64,000 nt of DNA from Alphaproteobacteria bacterium (GCA_009909065.1 JAAANZ010000022.1:1-64000), one strand, 5' to 3'. Positions 19,504 through 29,095 are shown, numbered from the stretch's first letter. A program made the numbers and translations. The notes: generated by a model not told the origin, from the letters alone.

Positions 19504-20637
19504 ATGATGGCTGAGAGCTTCGACATCGACTGCGTGGTGATCGGTGCGGGCGTGGTGGGCCTGGCCTGTGCGCGGGCGCTGGCGCGGGCCGGGCGGGAAA
19601 CCGTGCTCGTGGAATCCGAAAACGCCTTCGGCACACAAACATCCTCGCGCAATTCCGAGGTCATCCATGCCGGGCTTTATTATGCCGAGGGCTCGTTGAA
19701 GGCGCGTTTCTGTGTGGCCGGCCGGCGGGCGCTTTACGACTACCTCGCAGCGCGCGGCATCGCTCACAGGCCTTGCGGCAAACTGGTCGTGGCCACCAGC
19801 GGGGCGGAAGCCGCGCAACTGGCCGGCCTCAAGGCGCGGGCCGAGCGCAACGGCGTCGAAGGGCTCGAACTGATGGACGGCGACGAGGCCCGCGCGATGG
19901 AGCCGGCCCTCTCACCGTCTGTCGAGGCCGCGCTGCATTCGCTGGTCTCCGGGATCTTTGACAGCCATGGCTATATGCTCGCCCTGCTCGGCGATTTCGA
20001 AGCGGCCGGCGGCCGTCTCGCGCTTGGCGCGCCGGTCCTGTCGGGCCAGGCGGAGGGGGGCCGGATCGGCCTGCACACCGGCGGCGCCATGCCGGCCATG
20101 CTGCGTGCGCGCACCGTCATCAATTGCGCGGGCCATCATGGTGTCGATGTCGCCGGGCGGATCGAGGGGCCGCACAGGGCCGGGCTGCCGGTGATGCGCT
20201 TCGTGAAGGGCAGTTATTTTTCCGTCTCCGGGCGAGCACCCTTTTCGCGCCTCATCTATCCGATGCCGGGCCCGGCGTCTCTCGGCCTGCACCTCACGGT
20301 GGATCTGTCCGGGCGCGGACGCCTGGGGCCCGATGCCGAATGGCTGCCGGATACCGAAGGCCCGCCATTCGACTATCGCGTCGATCCTGTGCGCGCATCG
20401 GTTTTCCTGGAGGCGGCGCGGCAATACTGGCCTGACCTGCGCGCCGACCGGCTCAGCCCGGATTATGCCGGCGTGCGCCCGAAACTTGTAGGCCCGGGCG
20501 AACCGTCCGGCGACTTCCGGATCGAGGGGCCGGGCGAGCACGGGACGCCGGGTCTGGTCAACCTTTTCGGGATCGAAAGCCCTGGCCTGACATCATCCCT
20601 GGCGATTGCCGGCCATGTTGCAGAAATTGCGCCCTGA
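19504..20637 (+). CDS. FAD-dependent oxidoreductase (L-2-hydroxyglutarate oxidase-like)
   Basis: VVIGAGVVGLACARALARAGRETVLVE, SSRNSEVIHAGLYY, NLFGIESPGLTSSLAI. Confidence 0.88.
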   Translation: MMAESFDIDCVVIGAGVVGLACARALARAGRETVLVESENAFGTQTSSRNSEVIHAGLYYAEGSLKARFCVAGRRALYDYLAARGIAHRPCGKLVVATSGAEAAQLAGLKARAERNGVEGLELMDGDEARAMEPALSPSVEAALHSLVSGIFDSHGYMLALLGDFEAAGGRLALGAPVLSGQAEGGRIGLHTGGAMPAMLRARTVINCAGHHGVDVAGRIEGPHRAGLPVMRFVKGSYFSVSGRAPFSRLIYPMPGPASLGLHLTVDLSGRGRLGPDAEWLPDTEGPPFDYRVDPVRASVFLEAARQYWPDLRADRLSPDYAGVRPKLVGPGEPSGDFRIEGPGEHGTPGLVNLFGIESPGLTSSLAIAGHVAEIAP

Positions 20638-20714
20638 AACGCTTGCGAGGGGCGGGCGAGGCGTGTATCCACCGCGTTCGCCGTTTTCGTCACATGGCCC
20701 GTCGGCCCGGCAGG

Positions 20715-20791
20715 GGTTCGGTAGCTCAGCTGGTTAGAGCGCACGACTCATAATCGTGAGGTCGGGAGTTCAAGTCTCCCCCGAACCACCA
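20715..20791 (+). tRNA. tRNA-Met (anticodon CAT)
   Basis: Acceptor GGTTCGG/CCGAACC, D arm GCTCAGCTGGTTAGAGC, anticodon loop CTCATAA, T arm GGGAGTTCAAGTCTCCC, encoded CCA. Confidence 0.95.
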
Positions 20792-20827
20792 TTCACGGCT
20801 TGTGCACTGTATCGCGCGCGAGGCCTT

Positions 20828-21703
20828 TCAGTCCTTTGTCCTTTTCCGGTTCGGGCGCATCAGGCCTTCCTGGGCGACGGAGGCGACGAGGCGGCCGTCT
20901 TCGGTGAAGATCTTGCCGCGGTTGAAGCTGCGCGCGCCGCCGGCCCAGGGCGCATCCATGGAATACAGCAGCCAGTCGTCGAACCTCACCGGCTCATGGA
21001 ACCACATGGAATGATCGAGGCTTGCGCCCATCACCTCTCCGGTCAGCCATGACACGCCATGGCGCCGCTGAGCGGTGCCGAGCAGGCGCATATCCGAGGC
21101 ATAGGCGAGCAGGCACTGGTGAATGGCCGGGCTCTCATCGATTTCGGCTGCGATCTTGAACCAGAGATGGCTGATATCCGGCTTCGGTGTCGGTTTCAGC
21201 ATGTGCATCGGGTCGATTTCGCGGATCTCGACCGCGCGGGGCCGCAGGAAGGTGTCGCGGAATGGCTCGGGGATCTTGTCGGCGATCTTCGCGCGCAGTT
21301 CCTCCATCGGCATCAGGCTCTCATGGCCCTCGACCTGCGGCATCTCGTGCTGATGATGCCAGCCTTCCTCATCGACATGGAAGGAACAGGCCATGTTGAA
21401 AATCTGCCGGCCATGCTGGATCGCGATCACGCGGCGGGTGGTGAAACTGCCGCCGTCGCGCGCGCGGTCGACTTCGTAGATGATCGGGATGTCGGGGTCG
21501 CCGGGGCGAATGAAATAGGCATGCAGGGAATGACACAGCCTGTCCTCGACGGTGCGATAGGCCGCATTCAGCGCCTGCGCAATCACCTGGCCGCCAAAGA
21601 CGCGCTGGTTGGTCTCGTTCTCCGGGCTTTCACCGCGGAAAAGATTGACCTCGAGCTGTTCGAGATCGAGCAGGTTGAGCAGGGCGGTGACGGGTTCGGA
21701 CAT
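20828..21703 (-). CDS. tesB: Acyl-CoA thioesterase II
   Basis: RVFGGQVIAQALNAAYRTV, LHAYFIRPGDP, SLDHSMWFHEPVRFDDWLLYSMDAPWAGGARSFNRGKIF. Confidence 0.93.
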   Translation of the reverse strand: MSEPVTALLNLLDLEQLEVNLFRGESPENETNQRVFGGQVIAQALNAAYRTVEDRLCHSLHAYFIRPGDPDIPIIYEVDRARDGGSFTTRRVIAIQHGRQIFNMACSFHVDEEGWHHQHEMPQVEGHESLMPMEELRAKIADKIPEPFRDTFLRPRAVEIREIDPMHMLKPTPKPDISHLWFKIAAEIDESPAIHQCLLAYASDMRLLGTAQRRHGVSWLTGEVMGASLDHSMWFHEPVRFDDWLLYSMDAPWAGGARSFNRGKIFTEDGRLVASVAQEGLMRPNRKRTKD

Positions 21704-21865
21704 GGGCGTTCGGCCTTCTTTGTCGGGGGAGGGCGCGTGCAGGGCTCGCCGCAGGTTGGCATATCACCGGCTTTCGCGCTTGCAAACGCCAAGTGCGGGC
21801 TTCCTGTGAATGCACGGCGCTTATGCCATTGCCCCGGATCGCCGCGGCGTCCATTATCCCGACCC

Positions 21866-23569
21866 ATGAGCGAGGATGATCTTTCCCAAGCGCCCGACAC
21901 GGCGACTGTCTCCATGTTCAGCGATGCCGAGACGGGACCGCAGGGCGAGGGCGGATATCAGGTGCTGGCGCGAAAATACCGCCCGCGCCGGTTTGAGGAC
22001 CTGATCGGCCAGGAAGCCATGGTGCGCACGCTCACCAATGCCTTCGAGACCGATCGGATCGCCCATGCCTTCATGCTGACGGGTGTGCGCGGGGTCGGCA
22101 AGACGACCACCGCGCGCCTCCTGGCCCGGGCCCTGAATTATCGCTCCGGGGAGCGTGACCAGCCCTCTGTCACGCTGGACCCGCCCGGTGAGCATTGCGC
22201 CGCCATCATGGCCGGGCGCCATCCCGATGTGCTCGAGCTCGACGCCGCTTCGCGCACAGGCGTTGCGGATATGCGCGAGCTCCTGGATGGCGCACGTTAC
22301 GCGCCGGTCACGGCACGTTACAAGGTCTATGTGATCGACGAGGTGCACATGCTCTCGATCGCGGCCTTCAATGCGCTGCTCAAGACGCTCGAGGAGCCGC
22401 CGGAGCATGTGAAATTCATCTTTGCAACAACCGAGATCCGCAAGGTGCCGGTCACGGTGCTCTCACGCTGCCAGCGTTTCGACCTCAAACGCCTGGATGC
22501 GCATGCTCTTGGCGAACATCTCGGCCGGGTCGCTGAGCGCGAGGGGGCGAGCGTGTCGGATGAAGGGCTGGCCCTGATCGCGCGCGCGGCGGAAGGCTCG
22601 GTGCGCGACGGGCTGTCGATCCTGGACCAGGCCATCGTGCAGGCCAGCGAGGGCGAAACCGTGCGCGCCGAGGCGGTGCGCGACATGCTCGGCCTTGGCG
22701 ATCGCGGCCGTCTGATGGATGTGTTCGAGATGGCGGTGCATGCCAGGGGCAAGGATGCGCTGGGCGAGCTGGATGATCAGCTCCTGGCTGGCGGCGAGCC
22801 GCTTGTCCTGCTCAAGGACCTTCTCGACATCTGCGCCGAGGTGGCGAGTGCGCAGGTGGCCGGCGAGGCGTATGCGCCCGCCGCGCCGAGCGACCAGGTC
22901 GAACGCACCCGCGCGCTTGCCGGGTCTCTCACGCCCGCACAGGTCGCGCGTTACTGGCAGATCCTGCTGTCGGGCTACCGGGACACACAGACCGCGCCGG
23001 ACACGTCAACGGCGCTGCGCATGGTGGTGCTGCGCCTCGTGGCGGCGGCCGGCCTGCCTTCGCCGGAAGATGCTGCGCGCAGGATTGCCGAGACGGCGGC
23101 CGGCGGCAGCGGCGCGGGCGAGGGCGCGCCGCCCGGGAGTGGCGGTGCCGGTCCCACCGGTTTCGATGAGGTCGTCGACCGGCTGAAGGCGCGGCGCGAG
23201 GCTCTGCTGCTTGGCGAGGTGGAGACTTATATCCGTCCGGCCTCGGCCGTGCCGGGCCGAATTGAATGCGCCCTTGTGGAAGGCGCGCCTGACGGGCTTC
23301 TGCGCCGCCTGGCGAATTTCCTGGAGGAGGATACCGGCCATGCCTGGGATATCCGTCAGGTCGAGACCCGTGCCGAAACCCTGAAAGACCGGGCCGAGCG
23401 CATTCGCCGCGAAAAGATCGAGACGGTGCGGGCGCATCCGATGGTACAATCCGCCCTGGCGGCCCTGCCGGGGGCCGAGATTGTCGAGGTGCGCCAGGAG
23501 GCCCCGGTTGATCCGGGCGCCGGCAAGGGCAATGTGGTGGGCATGCGTCGAAGGCGCGGTTCCAGCTGA
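21866..23569 (+). CDS. dnaX: DNA polymerase III subunit gamma/tau
   Basis: YQVLARKYRPRRFEDLIGQEAMVRTL, GVRGVGKTTTARLLARALN, VYVIDEVHMLSIAAFNALLKTLEEPPEHVKFIFATTEIRKVP; start trimmed to MSEDDLSQ. Confidence 0.95.
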   Translation: MSEDDLSQAPDTATVSMFSDAETGPQGEGGYQVLARKYRPRRFEDLIGQEAMVRTLTNAFETDRIAHAFMLTGVRGVGKTTTARLLARALNYRSGERDQPSVTLDPPGEHCAAIMAGRHPDVLELDAASRTGVADMRELLDGARYAPVTARYKVYVIDEVHMLSIAAFNALLKTLEEPPEHVKFIFATTEIRKVPVTVLSRCQRFDLKRLDAHALGEHLGRVAEREGASVSDEGLALIARAAEGSVRDGLSILDQAIVQASEGETVRAEAVRDMLGLGDRGRLMDVFEMAVHARGKDALGELDDQLLAGGEPLVLLKDLLDICAEVASAQVAGEAYAPAAPSDQVERTRALAGSLTPAQVARYWQILLSGYRDTQTAPDTSTALRMVVLRLVAAAGLPSPEDAARRIAETAAGGSGAGEGAPPGSGGAGPTGFDEVVDRLKARREALLLGEVETYIRPASAVPGRIECALVEGAPDGLLRRLANFLEEDTGHAWDIRQVETRAETLKDRAERIRREKIETVRAHPMVQSALAALPGAEIVEVRQEAPVDPGAGKGNVVGMRRRRGSS

Positions 23570-23591
23570 ATCTGAGCAAAGGAAACAGGCG

Positions 23592-23918
23592 ATGAAAGAC
23601 CTCTCCAAGATCATGCGCCAGGCGCAGGAAATGCAGGAAAAGATGCAGGAGGCGCAGCAGAAGGTCGAGACCATAGAAGCCGAGGGCGTGGCCGGGGCGG
23701 GCATGGTCAAGGTCGTGCTCAAGGGCAAGGGCGAGATGGTGGGACTGACCATCGACCCCTCCCTCATGGGCGACGAGGCCGAGATTGTCGAGGATCTGGT
23801 CAAGGCCGCCCATGCCGATGCCCGCAAGCGCCTCGAAGCGGAAATGGAAGAGGCCATGAAAGAGGCCACCCAGGATCTCGGCGGCGGCATGCTGCCCGGC
23901 TTCAAACTGCCTTTCTGA
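23592..23918 (+). CDS. YbaB/EbfC nucleoid-associated protein
   Basis: MKDLSKIMRQAQEMQEKMQEAQ...LPGFKLPF. Confidence 0.93.
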   Translation: MKDLSKIMRQAQEMQEKMQEAQQKVETIEAEGVAGAGMVKVVLKGKGEMVGLTIDPSLMGDEAEIVEDLVKAAHADARKRLEAEMEEAMKEATQDLGGGMLPGFKLPF

Positions 23919-23960
23919 AACCGGTTGCCGCCAAGTGTTTCAATTTGGGCGGAATCTGCC

Positions 23961-25667
23961 CTAACCGGACGGCCGGAGCTTGATGACCGTGCCGTCCGAT
24001 CGGTTTGAACGCCAGGTCAGCGTGCCGTCGGCCTCGATCCTGTAGGTCTGCTTGCCGTTCCTGGCGACGAACAGATTGTCTTCCGACAGCTTGCGCTCAT
24101 AGACGAACCACTTGCCCGGCGCGCCATCGACATTGTTGTTTCGCACCCGCACGAGGTTGGGTCCGCCCATGACGAATTCGTTCCTTTTGCCTGGATCATC
24201 GGCAAACGTATAGAAGGCGCTGAAGACCGCATCGCCGGGCAAGGGCGGCGGAAACGCGCCGGTGACCTGACCCGTCGTGCCGCGGGAATAGGACACGCCG
24301 GCAAGGTCCGTTCCGAAACCTCCGCCAACGGTGATCGTGAAGCCGAGATAATCACGCTCCGGATTGATGTCGCCGCCATGGGGGTCATACCAGAAGCTGA
24401 CGGCGATACTCACGGTCTTGCCGGGCTTGAAGGAGTCGAATTCGCGCGTTTTCAGCGCCTTGCTTGTCTGGAAAAGCTGGACGAGATCGAAGGACACGCC
24501 GTGATAATCGCCGCCTAGGGCGTTGTTCTGTGCGCGCCAGCATCCATAGTTCAGCCCTGCATTTGCGCCACCGGCAAGCTGGAAATTATATTCAGCGCCG
24601 CCATAGGCAAAAGCGGCGCGTTGGCGGCCCGTGCGACCGGCCCGGCTGACATCGACGGCCACCCCGGTTTCCAGGGCAACTCCGACAATGGCATTGGCCG
24701 AGGCGACGGCGCCGAGCGTCCATGTCTGGTTGCGGTCGCTGAGGCAGGGATTGACCGCAGCCTGAACCTCGCTTTCGACCTCTTGTGCCGCTTGCGGAGA
24801 TTGTGCGTCGAGGCCCTGCTTGACCTTGGGGTCTGAATCCAGACGGATCGCATCCTCGACAAGCGAGATCAGATCATCACCGATCTCGTCCACACGTGTC
24901 ATGGCGTCCCGGCGAAGGATTTCCTTCTTGGATGGCACACATATGCCCTTGATGAGATGTTCGACCAGGCCCTGATCGCACGACTTTCGCAGCGTCGTGA
25001 CCGGGCAGGGTTTCTGGCCCTGCTGTCCGCAGCGTGTGCAGGCATTGAATTCTGACGGATCGGCGCCTGTATTGGCGTTGCGATAGCTTCCTTTCGGACA
25101 ACTATAGCAGCGACCCGAAAGCAAGTGCTGGAACTGATCGTCAGGGCAACCGGCATCGCCGGCCTGCCTGGCGCGGGTTCGGCTCGCTGACACGCGGGTC
25201 GAGCAGGCTCTTGCGCTTTCGACATGCGCGGTGGTGCGTTTGTAGCCGCCGCAGGAATAGCATTTGCCAAGGCCGAGATCGAGGAACCAGCCGCTTCTGC
25301 AGTCCGTCCCGATCAGGCCTGTCGGGTTTTCGGGCCCGCTTGCGCGCTTGTATTTCGTGTAGGCGCGTCTCTCGCACGCCGCGCCCTTGTGAACCGGGAA
25401 TATCGTCCGGTGCGGATGCGACTGTGGACACTGCCAGCACGTCCCCTTGCCGATATCGAGGAACGCGGCCTTGTATTCGCTGTCGGCTGGATAGCTCGCG
25501 GAGCACTTGACGGTCTGGCCTTCATAAATCGCCGGCTCGCCAGCAGCGCTGGGGGCAAGGAAAACGGTCAGAAACGCGATCAGGAAAAAGCCGAATGTCA
25601 TGTGGCGTCCCGGCCGTCTTTCCCGGCTGGGCGCAATGTCGCTGGGCATGTGGAGTTGGGGGTTCAT
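23961..25667 (-). CDS. Secreted cysteine-rich protein, uncharacterised
   Basis: Signal-like FGFFLIAFLTVFLAPSAAGEP, then repeated modules GKGTCWQCP, GLGKCYSCGG, LSGRCYSCPKGSY, CTRCGQQG, and a C-terminal beta-rich domain. Confidence 0.8.
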   Translation of the reverse strand: MNPQLHMPSDIAPSRERRPGRHMTFGFFLIAFLTVFLAPSAAGEPAIYEGQTVKCSASYPADSEYKAAFLDIGKGTCWQCPQSHPHRTIFPVHKGAACERRAYTKYKRASGPENPTGLIGTDCRSGWFLDLGLGKCYSCGGYKRTTAHVESARACSTRVSASRTRARQAGDAGCPDDQFQHLLSGRCYSCPKGSYRNANTGADPSEFNACTRCGQQGQKPCPVTTLRKSCDQGLVEHLIKGICVPSKKEILRRDAMTRVDEIGDDLISLVEDAIRLDSDPKVKQGLDAQSPQAAQEVESEVQAAVNPCLSDRNQTWTLGAVASANAIVGVALETGVAVDVSRAGRTGRQRAAFAYGGAEYNFQLAGGANAGLNYGCWRAQNNALGGDYHGVSFDLVQLFQTSKALKTREFDSFKPGKTVSIAVSFWYDPHGGDINPERDYLGFTITVGGGFGTDLAGVSYSRGTTGQVTGAFPPPLPGDAVFSAFYTFADDPGKRNEFVMGGPNLVRVRNNNVDGAPGKWFVYERKLSEDNLFVARNGKQTYRIEADGTLTWRSNRSDGTVIKLRPSG

Positions 25668-25773
25668 GATGCATCCTTCATCCTGTCATGCCGCTGACTG
25701 TGAAGGTTCGCACAAAAACCTGGAAATACAATAACCAGCTGAGTATTTCCCGCTATGCTCGTGGTCGTGCGGT

Positions 25774-25785
25774 CCAGTATACTGG
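25774..25785. promoter_or_regulatory. 12-bp perfect palindrome CCAGTATACTGG
   Basis: Self-complementary 12-mer in the AT-richer region upstream of the minus-strand Cys-rich gene. Confidence 0.35.
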
Positions 25786-25866
25786 CTGAGTTACTTGACT
25801 TTTTCGTCCGCTCACGAAGACATTGACGGCCGGCCCAGACTCGGGGCGCGGCCGGCATTAGCCGGG

Positions 25867-27303
25867 TCAGACGTTCACCACGCGGCCGGGATTCATGATC
25901 CCGAGCGGGTCGAGCGCCTGCTTGATGGCGCCCATCGCCTCGGTCGCGGCGGGGGGGCGGATGCCGGCCAGTTCGTCGCGTTTCAGCCGGCCGACGCCAT
26001 GCTCGGCCGAGATCGAGCCGCCGAAGGACATGGCGCGGGCGTGGACGGCGGCGGTGATGTCGCCGGCTTTCGGTTTGAGCGCGGACTGTTCGGGGTCGGC
26101 CGGGTCGCAGGCGGAATAGTGGAGATTGCCGTCGCCGACATGGCCGAAGGCGACAATCTCGGCCTGCGGCGCGATCGCGGCCACATCGCGCGCGGCGGCT
26201 TCGAGAAAGTCCGGGATTTTAGAGACCGGGACCGAGACATCATGGTTCACCGACATGCCGAAGGCCTTTTTCGACAGGGGAATCGACTCCCGGATCGCCC
26301 AGAAATCGCCAGCCTGACCCAGGTTCTCGGCAATCACCGCATCGCTGGCGAGCCCGTCCTCCAGCGCGTCGCCAAGGGCGTTTTCGAGCGTTTCGCGGGC
26401 ATGGTTCTCATTGCCCATGGAAATCTCGCACAGCACCCGCCAGGGCGAGGATGAGGGCAGGGGGTCGCGCAAATTCGCCATATCCTCGCGCACCATTCGC
26501 ACGGCATTTTCCGGGATCATCTCGAAACTGGTCACCGTGTCGCCGGCGGTCTCGCGGATGCGCGCGAGCAGGGCCACGACATCGCCGGCGCTCTCGCAGG
26601 TGATCCAGGCGCTGGCCCGCTGCACCGCCGGGAAGAGTTTCAGCGTCGCCGCCGTGATCAGGCCGAGTGTGCCTTCCGCGCCGGCGAACAGGTGTTTGAG
26701 GTCATATCCGGTATTGTTCTTGCGCAGGCCCGACAGCCCGTCCCAGACATCGCCTGAGGGGAGCACGACCTCGAGGCCGAGCAGGAGGTCGCGCATCATG
26801 CCATAGCGCAGGACGGCCACGCCGCCCGCATTGGTGGAGATCAGCCCGCCAATCGTCGCGCTGCCTTCCGAGCCGAGCGAGAGCGGGAAGAGCCGGTCGG
26901 CCTCGCGGGCCGCTTCCTGCGCGGTGACAAGCGGGGTGCCGGCCTCGATAATGAGGGAATTGTTGAACCGGTCGAGATCGCGCACGGCCTGCATGCGCGT
27001 CATGGACACGGTGATCTCGCCATGGGGCGTGCCGCCATCGACCAGGCCGGTATTTCCGCCCTGGGGCGTGATCGCGACGCCGTGCCGGGCGCAGAGTTTC
27101 ACCAGCGCGGCGGCCTCCGCGGTGCTGGCCGGGCGCGCGACCAGCGGGGTATGGCCGGGCGCAAAGGCGCCGCGCCAGGGCGTGGCGGCCGCGGTCAGGG
27201 CTTCGGGCTCGCGCGTCCAGCCCTTTTCGCCGAGAAGATCTTTCAGGGCATCGAGAAAGGGCGCCGGAAGCGGGTCGGGTCGGGGCGTGTCGAGTATGGC
27301 CAT
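25867..27303 (-). CDS. FAD-binding oxidoreductase (GlcD/D-lactate dehydrogenase type)
   Basis: ITPQGGNTGLVDGGTPHGEITVSMTRM, SEGSATIGGLISTNAGGVAVLRYGMMRDL, GSISAEHGVGRLKRDEL. Confidence 0.92.
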   Translation of the reverse strand: MAILDTPRPDPLPAPFLDALKDLLGEKGWTREPEALTAAATPWRGAFAPGHTPLVARPASTAEAAALVKLCARHGVAITPQGGNTGLVDGGTPHGEITVSMTRMQAVRDLDRFNNSLIIEAGTPLVTAQEAAREADRLFPLSLGSEGSATIGGLISTNAGGVAVLRYGMMRDLLLGLEVVLPSGDVWDGLSGLRKNNTGYDLKHLFAGAEGTLGLITAATLKLFPAVQRASAWITCESAGDVVALLARIRETAGDTVTSFEMIPENAVRMVREDMANLRDPLPSSSPWRVLCEISMGNENHARETLENALGDALEDGLASDAVIAENLGQAGDFWAIRESIPLSKKAFGMSVNHDVSVPVSKIPDFLEAAARDVAAIAPQAEIVAFGHVGDGNLHYSACDPADPEQSALKPKAGDITAAVHARAMSFGGSISAEHGVGRLKRDELAGIRPPAATEAMGAIKQALDPLGIMNPGRVVNV

Positions 27304-27342
27304 GTCCCCAAACTAGCGTCAAATGCCGGCTGCGGAAACGCG

Positions 27343-27693
27343 TCAGTCCTTCCGGAAGGGGGAATTGATGACATAGATGCGCTCGCCTTTCGGCGTTTCG
27401 GCGTGCTCGGTCGGTCCGGCTTCGGGGCCGGTGAAGGTCTGCGTGCCGAACCGGCCCTCCTCGAGCGGCGCGCGCGCGGCCAGTTCCTCGCTCGCCACGA
27501 TTTCGAAGCCGAGCCAGTCGAGCAGGAAGATGAAGCCGACACCCGTCAGGAGTGCAGTGAGCAATGTGCGCATGATGAAGCGGATGATCGCACCGCTGAA
27601 AGCCAGCGCGATGGCCGTGCTGCCCGCCCCGCCGGCCAGCCCTGCCCCGGACGCGACAGCGGCGAGATCGAAAACCTGATTGAACCAGTCCAT
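27343..27693 (-). CDS. Small hypothetical membrane protein
   Basis: MDWFNQVFDLAAVASGAGLAGGAGSTAIALAFSGAIIRFIMRTLLTALLTGVGFIFLLDWLGFEIV. Confidence 0.65.
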   Translation of the reverse strand: MDWFNQVFDLAAVASGAGLAGGAGSTAIALAFSGAIIRFIMRTLLTALLTGVGFIFLLDWLGFEIVASEELAARAPLEEGRFGTQTFTGPEAGPTEHAETPKGERIYVINSPFRKD

Positions 27694-27855
27694 GGCGAAA
27701 TCCCTCTCCTGGACAGGGCCGGACGATCCGGCTTGCCCACGCGACCATATTCGCAGATCGGCGCGCGACCTCAAGCCGCCCGGCGAGACTCGGTGCTGGC
27801 CATGTCTGGCGCACTGGTGCATAAGCGGCCGGGTCATGTTTCGGGAGTTTGATTG

Positions 27856-28809
27856 ATGGCTGCCAGACCACCGGTCGTGGCCGTGGCCAATCTGAAAGGC
27901 GGGGTCGGCAAGTCCACGACGGCGCTCATGCTGGCCGAGGGGCTGGCCTTTCATTACGGCCTTCATGTCCTGCTTTGCGATTTCGATGCACAGGCCAATC
28001 TCAGCGAAACCATACTGACCAGTGACGGTGTCCAGCGCGAGCTCAACCAGGGCCGCGGGCTGGCGGCCGTGCTCGACGGATTCCTGCCGCGGGACAGCCG
28101 CGCCAATCCCGATCTCGCCGACGTGGTCGAGACGCGCAATTCCACCGTGGTCGAGGAGCTGGTCTGGAAGCGCCAGCGCGGCGACCGGGATGGCTGGGTC
28201 AACCTTCTGCCGGCCCATCCGGGCCTTCGCTTCCTGGAGCCGCACCTGGAGCGAAGTCCCGGCGATGGCTGGTTCGAGATCGGTGATGAGCTTGCCCGGC
28301 GGGTCTTGTCGACCACCGCGCCCGTGCGCCGGAATTGTGATCTCGTGATCATCGATTGTCCCCCGCATGTCTCGGCGCTCTGCCGGGCGGCGCTCAAACT
28401 GGCCGACTATTTCGTGACCCCGACGCTTGCCGAGGCGTTGTCGGTCTGGGGCGTGCACCAGTTCCTGCGCTGGCTGGCCCATCCGTCCATGAGCGACTGG
28501 CTCGGCACGGACCCGGCCACACTGCCCGAGCGCCAGTTCGTGGTCTGCACGCGTTTTTCCGCGCGCTCGCGCAGCCACCACAAACAAATCGGCCGCCTGA
28601 AGGAAGACTGGCCGGGGCGCAGATTTGCCGATCCGATCCGTCAGCGCGTCTCGCTGAGCCGGGAACTGGAACGCACCGACCTGGACAGCGTGCACAGTTT
28701 CGGCAGCCGTTATCGTGGCCAGGTGAAGAGCGATGTCGCAAGCCTGGCAGCCGCTTTCGCGGCCTTTATCGCCGAGCGCGAACAGGTCGAATGGAAAAAG
28801 CGGCGCTAG
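27856..28809 (+). CDS. ParA-family ATPase (orphan)
   Basis: VVAVANLKGGVGKSTTALMLAEGL (deviant Walker A), LCDFDAQANLSE, DLVIIDCPPH. Confidence 0.88.
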   Translation: MAARPPVVAVANLKGGVGKSTTALMLAEGLAFHYGLHVLLCDFDAQANLSETILTSDGVQRELNQGRGLAAVLDGFLPRDSRANPDLADVVETRNSTVVEELVWKRQRGDRDGWVNLLPAHPGLRFLEPHLERSPGDGWFEIGDELARRVLSTTAPVRRNCDLVIIDCPPHVSALCRAALKLADYFVTPTLAEALSVWGVHQFLRWLAHPSMSDWLGTDPATLPERQFVVCTRFSARSRSHHKQIGRLKEDWPGRRFADPIRQRVSLSRELERTDLDSVHSFGSRYRGQVKSDVASLAAAFAAFIAEREQVEWKKRR

Positions 28810-28912
28810 CGCATCTTCAATTCAATCAGAACCAGTGAAGATGCGCTAGTTTCCTGTTTCTGCGCATTTTCTTGATGCGAACCGGTTCACACTTCGCTTG
28901 AAAATACGCTAG
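28806..28912. repeat. Dispersed two-hairpin intergenic repeat, copy A
   Basis: CTAGCGCATCTTCA (28806-28819) / TGAAGATGCGCTAG (28836-28849) perfect 14-bp arms, then GCGCATTTTC / GAAAATACGC (9 of 10) around TTGATGCGAACCGGTTCACACTTCGCTT; closely matches copy B. Confidence 0.85.
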
Positions 28913-29072
28913 GGCCGTTTCCGACCCCTCGCGGACATTGGCAGCATCAGTCCCAAGACCTGAACTCGCCGGAGGGTGCCGTTGTCCCATCCCCGCTCTA
29001 CCGGACACGATTGCAGGCCTCGGCTCAGGGCCGGGGATGCGAAGATGTTGTGAACGAGGAACAGACACCGTC

Positions 29073-29095
29073 ACCACCCGCTTCATGCGGGTGGT
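29073..29095. terminator. 9-bp stem hairpin ACCACCCGC-TTCAT-GCGGGTGGT
   Basis: Perfect inverted repeat between 28809 and 29377; may be a terminator or REP unit. Confidence 0.5.

Noticed and set aside
27856-28809. Plasmid-type partition locus (parABS)
   Set aside because: No ParB gene or parS-like repeats seen next to the ParA ATPase
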